From positions 1 to 37,557 of the forward strand of contig NZ_JARWQD010000272.1 of NCBI RefSeq assembly GCF_029869545.1: a DNA stretch of 37,557 bases, read 5' to 3'. This document shows positions 32,301-37,557 of the stretch, piece after piece. Both the position numbers and the translations under genes were made by a program. Below the pieces are notes generated by a model. That model was not told where the DNA came from. It was given only the letters and a program-made list of their open reading frames with translations, and did not search any database. Source of the DNA: Nocardia wallacei. GTDB lineage: Bacteria > Actinomycetota > Actinomycetes > Mycobacteriales > Mycobacteriaceae. How positions within the stretch are numbered: the first letter of the stretch is position 1; each line of letters starts with the position of its first letter.

Positions 32301-33917
32301 CGCGTCGCGCACCGCCCACGGGGTGCTCGCCAGCGCCTGCAGCGGTTCGTCGCGGGTCAATCCCCAGATCTGGCTGCCGAACGGCGCGCCCGGCACCACC
32401 AGCGCCCGGGTGTCGGAGGCGTTGTGCGCCAACCAATCCGCGGTCTGCTGCCAATAGGCCGGGACCCGGTCGTAGGCGCCGCGCGGGGCCAGCTTGCCGG
32501 TCCAGGCCAGCGAGGTCGACAGGGTCAGCGCGGCCAGGATCAGCGCCGCCACGGCCACCATCCGGTTCCGTTCGGGATGCGCGAAGGCACTGCGCCACAC
32601 CGGAGTAGGCGCCGAGGCGGGCAGCGGAATCCGGCGCAGCAGATGCGCGAGGCCGAGCACCAGCGGAAGCCGGATCAGCGGCTCCAGCTTGTGCACATTG
32701 CGCAGCGGCGCGCCGCCCGCGTCCAGGAAGATCCGTATCTGTTCGGCGAACGGCCCGCCGAGTTCGCCCACATATCCGGCGCAGATGCCGACCAGTCCGA
32801 CGATCAGGATGATCGCGAACCGGCCCCGGCACGGCATCGACCGCAGCGCCAGCCCCGCCATCCCGGCCGCGGCCAGCAGCCCGGTGGCCAGGACCGCGGC
32901 GGGCTGGGTCACCAGCACCGCACCCGCGATGCGCTCCGGGGACACGAACGGGGTCCAGCTGTCGGTGCCGCGCAGCACCTCGCCCAGCGAGGCCCACTGC
33001 GTGGTCACCCCGGACGATTCGATGTAGTCCAGGAACGGCGGACTCACCCGCCCGAGCAGCAGCAGCGGCACCGCCCACCAGAAGGTGGCCAGCACCAGCA
33101 GCGGAACCCAGGTCAGGGTGAACCGCCACCACCGCCGATCCGGCCGATACGACAGCCACCAGATCAAGGCAGGCAAGAACGCAGCCACCGTAGCGACAGC
33201 ATTGACCGCCCCCATCAGCGCCAGCGCCAGAGCACTCCCCGCCGGGGAAAGAGCCACCGCCCCACCGTCGTTTTCCCGGCGTGCCGTACCCCCATCTTTC
33301 TCCCGGCGTGCCGTACCCCCATCTTTTTCCCGGCGTGCTTTTGGCCGGGATCCATGCCGCCCCCGCAATACCAGGCGGGGCAGTCCGATGACGCCCAGCA
33401 GCACCCATGGGGACAGCATCATCGGCAAGGTCTCCGAGGAGATGGAGCCGAGTGTGGTCAGGACTCGGGGGCAGAGGGCGAAGGCCAGCGCGGCCACCAC
33501 GCGCGAGCCGCGGGTGCCGATGCCGAGCACCTCGCACAGCCGCACGATCCCCCAGAATCCGGCGAGGATCAGCAGCGCCCACCAGATCCGCTGCGTCACC
33601 CAGGCCGGTAGCCCGAGGACGTGCCCGAGCGAGAAGAAGGCCCCGTGCGGAAAGAAGTACCCGTAGGCCTGGTTCTGGACCTGCCCCATCGGGGCCTGGC
33701 TGCTCCACAGGTGCGCGGCGCGCTCCAGGAACCCCAGCGGATTCTGCGCCAGATCGTATTTGGTGTCGGCGACGGTCAGGCCGGGTGCCTGCAGGAAGGT
33801 CAGCAGGAATGCCGCGACGACGGTGCCGAAGTACCAGCGCCGACCCAGCGGCGCGGTCCGGTCGGTGTCGGCGGGTAGGGCAGCGACGGTCGACGACTCA
33901 GCGAGAGCCGTACTCAA
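29301..33917 (-). CDS. aftD: Alpha-(1->3)-arabinofuranosyltransferase AftD-type
   Basis: A 1538-residue GT-C membrane glycosyltransferase of the DUF3367/AftD family; the mycobacterial enzyme is nearer 1400. It adds alpha-1,3-linked arabinofuranose branches to arabinogalactan and lipoarabinomannan from decaprenyl-phosphoryl arabinose, on the outer face of the membrane. The N-terminal ~480 residues are polytopic, with the early loop LTVADTKYDLAQNPLGFLER carrying the Asp expected for GT-C catalysis and QNQAYGYFFPHGAFF following. Large extracytoplasmic beta domains (~740-890 discoidin-like, AVDGDTSTAWFSNSAE; another ~1010-1130) and C-terminal helices follow. The start is TTG at 33917, with no ATG/GTG before the first helix, and it overlaps the DUF2613 gene by 20 bases. 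A family B repeat adds residues ~190-220. Its end overlaps the acyltransferase gene by 55 bases. Confidence 0.92.
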   Translation of the reverse strand: MSTALAESSTVAALPADTDRTAPLGRRWYFGTVVAAFLLTFLQAPGLTVADTKYDLAQNPLGFLERAAHLWSSQAPMGQVQNQAYGYFFPHGAFFSLGHVLGLPAWVTQRIWWALLILAGFWGIVRLCEVLGIGTRGSRVVAALAFALCPRVLTTLGSISSETLPMMLSPWVLLGVIGLPRLVLRGRHGSRPKARREKDGGTARREKDGGTARRENDGGAVALSPAGSALALALMGAVNAVATVAAFLPALIWWLSYRPDRRWWRFTLTWVPLLVLATFWWAVPLLLLGRVSPPFLDYIESSGVTTQWASLGEVLRGTDSWTPFVSPERIAGAVLVTQPAAVLATGLLAAAGMAGLALRSMPCRGRFAIILIVGLVGICAGYVGELGGPFAEQIRIFLDAGGAPLRNVHKLEPLIRLPLVLGLAHLLRRIPLPASAPTPVWRSAFAHPERNRMVAVAALILAALTLSTSLAWTGKLAPRGAYDRVPAYWQQTADWLAHNASDTRALVVPGAPFGSQIWGLTRDEPLQALASTPWAVRDAVPLTPPGAIRTMDSVQRLIADGRPSAGLAPTLIAQGIGILVLRNDLDPETSRSTRPMLAHQAVEGSPGLTKVAEFGDKIEIGHGDGLIADGDLRPAYPAVEIYRVGAAPPGTPENVHSGRGAPPSFPGAYTVPLDSVPVVQGGPEALERLRRTGDATAGPTLLASDAARAGLPGGTMTVTDTPMDREADFGRVDNHASALRAPTDARRTHNLVPDYPVPGAALVEGEWSGATVTASSSAADATQLGGAAPGGSTAAAVDGDTSTAWFSNSAEHAVGQWLRLGLDHPITAGTVQVTTSPAAIGDPVKWIEARTNNGTVAARVSEPGAPVSVSLPPGRTEWVRIMATRTEGGSAGGQFGISELGLTDYSNRDAPAPVDIRHRTVLPPVAAGTAALQGWSLGQEFPGRSSCFDAPDRVRCSKGLGLAAEEPGVFERTVDVPAPMDVTPRLTVRTRPGPALESLLTNPDRPIARGKADVGDLRGSAFAATDGDPRTSWTAPEDTVRDPAGPKPTLTIELPRPALVTGLEVTPPRGELPARPTSVAVNLGDGPQIRELDDESEPGTPTRIALHPRVTDRIELSINTWRSVLDRTALGFAQEQPPGLADVSVLGPDYPAPAAPDRPITVDCASGPTVALAGRIVHTTVTATADELRSGAPVSARVCGVDSGDPAAPQDVSADPMIGLPDGPVDVTAAPTELFSVDQLRLDRTDVVPQPLSAPPGTRLLVLPLSTNVGWKAHTADGRTLSPVVVDGWQQGWLLPADAKGPVTVEFPADHWYRLSIFGGLLLLIPLAALAIPWPRRKRGSTAADSAMPTSGSATPGDRSAPSPTPTEGIRSAPVIGSEGGSGDDEPPSSAVRADPSAEPRALRAGGGADTPPRTWNSRVLGAVGLGLATFLIAGPVGIALTAVGLVATQFASRIAARVLVGAAGIGTAVSMAALSTGPWRSPEGYMGGSVWVQLPALLAVVAVGIAALPSRDRTRPRGEDQPNRRRTQWRTGSSTSA
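33258..33350 (-). repeat. Family B repeat, copy inside aftD
   Basis: On the minus strand a TCCCGGC / GCCGGGA hairpin (33350 to 33328, loop CAAAAGCAC) is followed by about three copies of a 27-base unit starting GCACGCCGGGA. It is translated in frame as residues ~190-220: SRPKARREKDGGT, ARREKDGGT, ARRENDGGA. The 27-base period equals nine codons. The hairpin differs from the intergenic copy at 21187 by a single loop base, while the tandem units differ in length and sequence. Confidence 0.85.
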
Positions 33918-34068
33918 CGTTGTTCAGCAGCGACGACGACGCATCGCCGCTGCGATCCACCTCGGGCCGCGAGTTCTGCGCCATCGCCGTCGTGATGACG
34001 AACACCGCGACGACACCGAGCAGCGCTCCGGCGACGGCGCTCGCAGCACCAGGGACGGCAAACTTCAT
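33898..34068 (-). CDS. DUF2613 small exported/membrane protein (Rv0236A-like)
   Basis: A 56-residue protein. One hydrophobic N-terminal segment (AVPGAASAVAGALLGVVAVF, ~4-30) acts as signal or anchor. It is followed by the conserved tail RPEVDRSGDASSSLLNNVEY-GSR characteristic of DUF2613. The start at 34068 is favoured by GGGAG 7 bases upstream and by family length; the frame is open to 34110. It overlaps the TTG start of aftD by 20 bases, so the two are probably translationally coupled, as Rv0236A precedes aftD in M. tuberculosis. A role as an AftD-associated factor is inference. Confidence 0.85.
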   Translation of the reverse strand: MKFAVPGAASAVAGALLGVVAVFVITTAMAQNSRPEVDRSGDASSSLLNNVEYGSR

Positions 34069-34173
34069 CGCGGTACTCCCATACATCGACGCAGGCGTAT
34101 TCCGAGTCAACCTACAACATCGAGCCGTGCACGGCGATGGGCGCGGGTCGATGGATGCGATCCGCGCCCCGTC

Positions 34174-35265
34174 TCAGTGGTCGGGTACGTCGCAGCGCAG
34201 GCCGCCGAGCAGGGTGCGCAACTTGGCCGTGGTCTCGTGGAGTTCGGTCGCCGGATCCGAGGCCGCGACGATGCCACCGCCGCCGAAGGCGCGCACGGTC
34301 CGGCCGTCGGCCGACAGCTCGGCGCAGCGGATCGCCACCACCCATTCGCCGTCGCCGCGGGCATCGCACCAGCCGACCGCGCCGCCGTAGAAGCCGCGAT
34401 CCTCCTCCATCTCGATGATGGTCTCGAGGGCGAGATCGGTGGGGGTGCCGCAGACCGCGGGCGTCGGGTGCAGCAGCATCGCCAGCTCGAGCGCGGTGGT
34501 GGCGGGGTCGCGCAGGCGGCCGCGGATCGGCGTGGCGAGGTGCCAGACCTCGGCGGTATTGATCAGCTCCGGTTCATCGGGGACGTCCAGCGCGCGGCAC
34601 ACCGGGCCGAGCCGCTCCCGGATCCAGTCGATGACGAAGGCGTGCTCGGCGCGATTCTTGGTGCTGGACAACAGCTCTCGCGACACCTCGGCATCGACGT
34701 CGGGGTCCGGATGGCGCGGTGCCGTACCGGCCAGCGGCCGCAGAGTGACCGTGTCGCCGTACCGGGCGACCAGTACCTCGGGTGTGGCGCCGACCAGCGT
34801 CGCGCCGGGGCGACCGGCCGGGGACAGGTCCACCGCGAAGACGTTGGCCCGCGGATGCCTGGCCAGCAGATGCCCGGCCACCACCGCCGGTTCCAGGGGT
34901 GCGTCGGCGGCGGCGAGCAGCGACCGCGCGGCCACCACCTTGCGCAGGGGTTGCGCGGCGTCCGACAGTTGCTCGACCAGTTTGGTCACCCGCGCGATAT
35001 GTTCCGCCGCGCTGGGAAGTTCGGTGATCACATGGACCGCGGGCAGGTCCGGCACCGCCGCCGGGCGCCACGGTCCCGCGGTGTGCTCGGCCCGTTCGGG
35101 CTCGCACAGCGCGGCGGGCTCGCGCGGGTCGAATGCCAGTGCCCCGACGATCAACTCGGCGCCGCCGCGCAGCGCCCGCGCCGCTCGCTCCGCATCGTCG
35201 AACGCGCGCCGGGTGCCGCTGGCGCGCACCACGCCCCCGGGCTGAGCGAGCAGAAAACCGTCCAT
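34174..35265 (-). CDS. entC: Isochorismate synthase
   Basis: A 363-residue chorismate-binding enzyme. It converts chorismate to isochorismate, the branch point to menaquinone or to salicylate/2,3-dihydroxybenzoate siderophores. Family signatures include LRKVVAARS (with the general-base Lys), VGATPEVLV, RPLAGTAPR, LLSSTKNRAEHAFV, then HPTPAVCGTP and EEDRGFYGGAVGW, with the Mg-binding acidic residues in the last two blocks. It is shorter than PabB/TrpE and has no glutamine-amidotransferase domain. The ATG at 35265 has GGGGAG as ribosome site. No iron box is visible in the 85-base upstream gap, which argues weakly for menaquinone (menF) and not siderophore use; the symbol is therefore provisional. 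Confidence 0.88.
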   Translation of the reverse strand: MDGFLLAQPGGVVRASGTRRAFDDAERAARALRGGAELIVGALAFDPREPAALCEPERAEHTAGPWRPAAVPDLPAVHVITELPSAAEHIARVTKLVEQLSDAAQPLRKVVAARSLLAAADAPLEPAVVAGHLLARHPRANVFAVDLSPAGRPGATLVGATPEVLVARYGDTVTLRPLAGTAPRHPDPDVDAEVSRELLSSTKNRAEHAFVIDWIRERLGPVCRALDVPDEPELINTAEVWHLATPIRGRLRDPATTALELAMLLHPTPAVCGTPTDLALETIIEMEEDRGFYGGAVGWCDARGDGEWVVAIRCAELSADGRTVRAFGGGGIVAASDPATELHETTAKLRTLLGGLRCDVPDH

Positions 35266-35350
35266 GACTCCCCGACGATAGTCCGCGGTGCCCGAGGCGG
35301 CCCGGGGGAAGCGACGGACGTCTCAGTGTGGCCACCCACACCCGGGCGGG

Positions 35351-35836
35351 TTATCGGGAGTCGGCGGGGTCCCTGCCCGGGGGAACCAGCAGGATCGGGC
35401 GGTGGCAGTGTTTGAGCACGGCCTCGGCGACGCTGGAGTGCATCAGCGCCCGGATGCCGGTGGCGCCGCGGGTACCGGCCACGATGATGTCGACGTTGAG
35501 TTCGTCGGCGACGTCGACGATCGCGTTCCAGATCGTGGAGGTGCACTCGGCGGTGCGCGCCTCGGCGTTGAGCCCGGCCAGCTTGGCCAGCCGCACGCCC
35601 TCGGCGTTGATGTGCTTGGCGTCGACGTAGGCGACGTCCTCGATCTCCTCGTCGGGTAGCCATTCGGGTTGCATCACCCCGGAGAGCCCGGACATCCGCG
35701 CGGCCTGGCGCACCATCGGCTCCCAGGCGGTGAGCACCACCGCTCTGGTCGCGGACAGGAACCGGCCCGCGTACTCGACGGCCCGTTTCGCATTCTCGGA
35801 ACCGTCGTAGGCAATGAGCATCGTGTCGCAGGGCAT
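35351..35836 (-). CDS. Universal stress protein (UspA family)
   Basis: A 161-residue single-domain Usp. The N-terminal strand and Asp are TMLIAYDGSENAKRAVEYAG. The C-terminal nucleotide loop reads VDIIVAGTRGATGIRALMHS-SVAEAVLKH. The canonical pattern is G-2x-G-9x-G-(S/T); here the third Gly is replaced by Ser (HSS), so ATP binding may be altered. Usp proteins respond to starvation, hypoxia and redox stress. A strong GGGAGG ribosome site precedes the ATG at 35836. The gene lies 85 bases upstream of isochorismate synthase on the same strand and could be co-transcribed with it. Confidence 0.92.
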   Translation of the reverse strand: MPCDTMLIAYDGSENAKRAVEYAGRFLSATRAVVLTAWEPMVRQAARMSGLSGVMQPEWLPDEEIEDVAYVDAKHINAEGVRLAKLAGLNAEARTAECTSTIWNAIVDVADELNVDIIVAGTRGATGIRALMHSSVAEAVLKHCHRPILLVPPGRDPADSR

Positions 35837-36216
35837 AGCGAACCTCCCGGGTTCCGGTGCCTCGGCCTATGCCAGCGAGGGTACCCCGGCAAACCTCCCG
35901 AAACGCGGATGTCGAGGCCGCTTTCCCGGATATTTGCGGCCGGTGAACACCGAGCGCGAGGAATGTGCCCCGCGGCCCGGTTCCTCGGGCTTGTGGTCAT
36001 GTGACCGGTCCGTTGTCCACGGGGCTGGCCCTATTCGTACCGAACAGTTTGTGCCACAAGGATTTCAGACCGTCCGCTCGCTATAACCCCTCTACACGAC
36101 CGTATCTGACAATTTGCGCAGGATTCACCGAAACCACCGATCCAGCCGCACTTTTCGGTCTTCACTGGAAGATCCCACGACCGTCACCGGTTGCCGGTGC
36201 CGGGGTATCGAACCGA
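35837..36216. other. Divergent intergenic region
   Basis: 380 bases without a supported gene. TATAAC at 36082-36087 is a possible plus-strand -10 element. A perfect hairpin CACCGG-TTG-CCGGTG lies at 36185-36199, 17 bases before the ATG of the next gene, and could be an operator or leader structure. The rest is unremarkable. Confidence 0.4.
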
Positions 36217-36675
36217 ATGAGGTTGATCTTGCGGTTGGAAGAACTTGCTACTCCTCAGGATTGGGCACAGGCGTATCGGTCGCTGTTCGGCCTGCCGCGC
36301 GTGCATGTCACCTCCCCCGGGTTCGTCGTGCTACCCCTGCTCGACTCGATCGCCGCGGTGAACACCCCCGAACCGCTGGGCGCGCTGATCCTCGGCGAGC
36401 TCACGGTGCGCGGGATACCCGGTCCGGTGCTGGTGCGCGACCGACCGCCACGCCGGACGTTCCTCGCGGTCTTCGATGGGTACCCCTCCCTGGAATGTAC
36501 CGTCCAACTGGAGCGCCACGGCGTGGACATCGGCCCGCATCGCAGCAACGTCATCCTGCCCACCGGCTTCGGCCGGCATACCCACGAGGGACGCTGGTGG
36601 GCGCGTGCGCCACAGCGGGACGAATCGCTGCCGTTGCTGTCGGAGGTCGTCGCGGTGGTCACCACGATCCTGTGA
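36217..36675 (+). CDS. Uncharacterised protein, possibly primase/polymerase-N-like
   Basis: A 152-residue protein starting MRLILRLEELATPQDWAQAY. The middle (LGALILGELTVRGIPGPVLV, then RRTFLAVFDG, then VDIGPHRSNVILPTGFG) resembles a group of short actinobacterial proteins often annotated as bifunctional primase/polymerase N-terminal-like. I see no catalytic acidic triad, so this is a weak similarity. There is no signal peptide or membrane helix. The start ATG lacks a ribosome site; the open frame extends upstream through the promoter. It ends 6 bases before the ADP-ribosylglycohydrolase gene, so the two form a tight operon and may act together. Confidence 0.6.
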   Translation: MRLILRLEELATPQDWAQAYRSLFGLPRVHVTSPGFVVLPLLDSIAAVNTPEPLGALILGELTVRGIPGPVLVRDRPPRRTFLAVFDGYPSLECTVQLERHGVDIGPHRSNVILPTGFGRHTHEGRWWARAPQRDESLPLLSEVVAVVTTIL

Positions 36676-36681
36676 AAGATC

Positions 36682-37557
36682 ATGGAACCGATCGAATCGG
36701 CCTTCTTCGGCCATCCCGAAGGGGATCCGCGCGCGCTGCTGTACTTCGAATGGCTGCAGCGTCGCGAATCCGGCTATATCGTGGGCGATTTCGCGGAGGA
36801 GGTCCGCGAACTCACCCACACCTCGACCCCCGATCCCGCGGCGTGCTGGCGGATGCTCGATCGCGTCGAGGCGGCACCGCGCGACCCGGCATGGCCGTAC
36901 GACGAGGTCGGGGAAGCCATTGTGGCGCAACCTGTTCCGAGCCCGGCGCCATCGGGTAGCAGGCTGTACGACGGCATTCTCGGCGGCTGGCTGGGGCGGT
37001 GCGCGGGATGCACGCTGGGCAAGCCGCTCGAGAACGGATTCCACTGGTCCCCGCGGCTGATCCGGTCCTATCTGGAGCGCGCCGACGCCTACCCGCTGAC
37101 CGATTACGTGCCGGTGCCGACCCCGATGCCGGACGGCTACCAACTGCAGCGCAGCTGGCCGGAATCCACCCGGGGCCGCATCGACGGCTGCCCGCGCGAC
37201 GACGATCTCGACTACACCGTGCTCGGCCTGCACCTGCTGGAACACCGCGGGACCGAGTTCACCGCCGCCGACGTGGCCACCGAATGGCTTGCGCGCCTGC
37301 CGTTCCTGCAGACCTACACCGCCGAGCGGGTCGCCTACCGCAATCTCATCGACGGCTGGGTGCCCCCGGCGACCGCCCGGCACCGCAATCCCTACCGCGA
37401 ATGGATCGGCGCGATGATCCGCGCCGACATCTACGGCTACGTCTGCCCGGACGACCCGGCCCGGGGGGGGGGGCCGGGCGCCCCCCCCCCCCCCCCGCCC
37501 CCGAGCCGCCCGCCGGGGTGGGGGGGGGGGGGGGGGGGCGCGGCGGGGGGGGGGGCG
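36682..37557 (+). CDS. ADP-ribosylglycohydrolase family protein, 3' truncated
   Basis: The open frame starts at ATG 36682 and runs off the window. About the first 90 residues are an acidic helical extension (MEPIESAFFGHPEGDPRALL). From ~95 the ARH fold begins: YDGILGGWLGRCAGCTLGKP, and the first metal-binding motif is CPRDDDLDYTVLGLHLLEHR (an Asp cluster as in ARH/DraG enzymes). LNLxG-type and the second metal motif are beyond the readable sequence. The family removes ADP-ribose from proteins, nucleic acids or small molecules with Mg2+. After ~37465 the bases become G and C runs and the translation (GGG, then poly-Pro) is not credible. It is coupled to the preceding 152-residue gene. Confidence 0.82.
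   Translation, partial: MEPIESAFFGHPEGDPRALLYFEWLQRRESGYIVGDFAEEVRELTHTSTPDPAACWRMLDRVEAAPRDPAWPYDEVGEAIVAQPVPSPAPSGSRLYDGILGGWLGRCAGCTLGKPLENGFHWSPRLIRSYLERADAYPLTDYVPVPTPMPDGYQLQRSWPESTRGRIDGCPRDDDLDYTVLGLHLLEHRGTEFTAADVATEWLARLPFLQTYTAERVAYRNLIDGWVPPATARHRNPYREWIGAMIRADIYGYVCPDDPARGGGPGAPPPPPPPSRPPGWGGGGGGAAGGGA
37465..37557. other. Low-quality homopolymer tail
   Basis: Runs of up to about 18 G or 17 C occur, unlike anything else in the window, and they interrupt a conserved reading frame. This is best explained as sequencing or assembly error at a contig end. Confidence 0.85.

Noticed and set aside
37465..37557. G-quadruplex-like G tracts
   Set aside because: The runs break a conserved coding frame and mirror as C runs at the end of the sequence, which indicates sequence error and not a structure.

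Overview
The window is high-GC, with strong G/C preference at third codon positions. It carries arabinan-synthesis and mycolate-envelope genes (an AftD-type arabinofuranosyltransferase, the DUF2613 and DUF3068 families) and GTP-dependent PEP carboxykinase. This points to a mycolic-acid actinomycete, most likely Nocardia or a close relative. No rRNA, tRNA, CRISPR array, phage or insertion-sequence gene was recognised. The last ~95 bases collapse into long G and C runs, and the first ~120 bases do not read as a clean protein, so the window probably spans a whole draft contig.

Region 1 (1-10733) is accessory. A truncated LuxR-type ATPase regulator faces an ECF sigma factor. Upstream of the sigma gene on the same strand lie two small membrane proteins, a secreted DUF4189 protein and a Clp-N-like/zinc-ribbon membrane protein. 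Divergent from these is a 1392-residue protein that joins a trypsin-like protease with an intact triad, an nSTAND-type ATPase, a membrane helix and a WD40-like beta-propeller, followed by a Sel1-repeat protein. This looks like an inducible surveillance or conflict cassette, but its function is inferred only from architecture.

Region 2 (10734-20195) is metabolic. An NmrA-like NAD(P)-binding protein sits behind a near-consensus IdeR/DtxR iron box. Then come a LIP-family lipase, a classical SDR, a pair of dynamin-like/GTPase-like proteins (apparent counterparts of Rv0209-Rv0210) and pckG (Rv0211), which has a long regulatory leader and a good terminator. Two small unknown genes follow.

Region 3 (20200-34068) matches the gene order Rv0224c-Rv0228 plus Rv0236c/Rv0236A of M. 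tuberculosis as recalled: methyltransferase, GT4 glycosyltransferase, polytopic membrane protein, DUF3068 protein, acyltransferase-3, AftD and its DUF2613 partner. A VOC protein and a flippase-like protein are interspersed. Together this is an envelope glycan and lipid assembly cluster. Region 4 (34174-37557) has isochorismate synthase, a universal stress protein, a small unknown protein and a truncated ADP-ribosylglycohydrolase.

The most unusual signal is two unrelated families of dispersed palindromic repeats. Family A is a 70-bp nested palindrome, found between genes at 13303-13372 and again in frame inside the flippase gene at 26009-26078. Family B is a 23-bp hairpin with attached tandem repeats, found between genes at 21187-21345 and again in frame inside aftD at 33258-33350. 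Each family therefore has one intergenic copy and one copy that became protein-coding sequence, reminiscent of the in-frame palindromic elements of Rickettsia.
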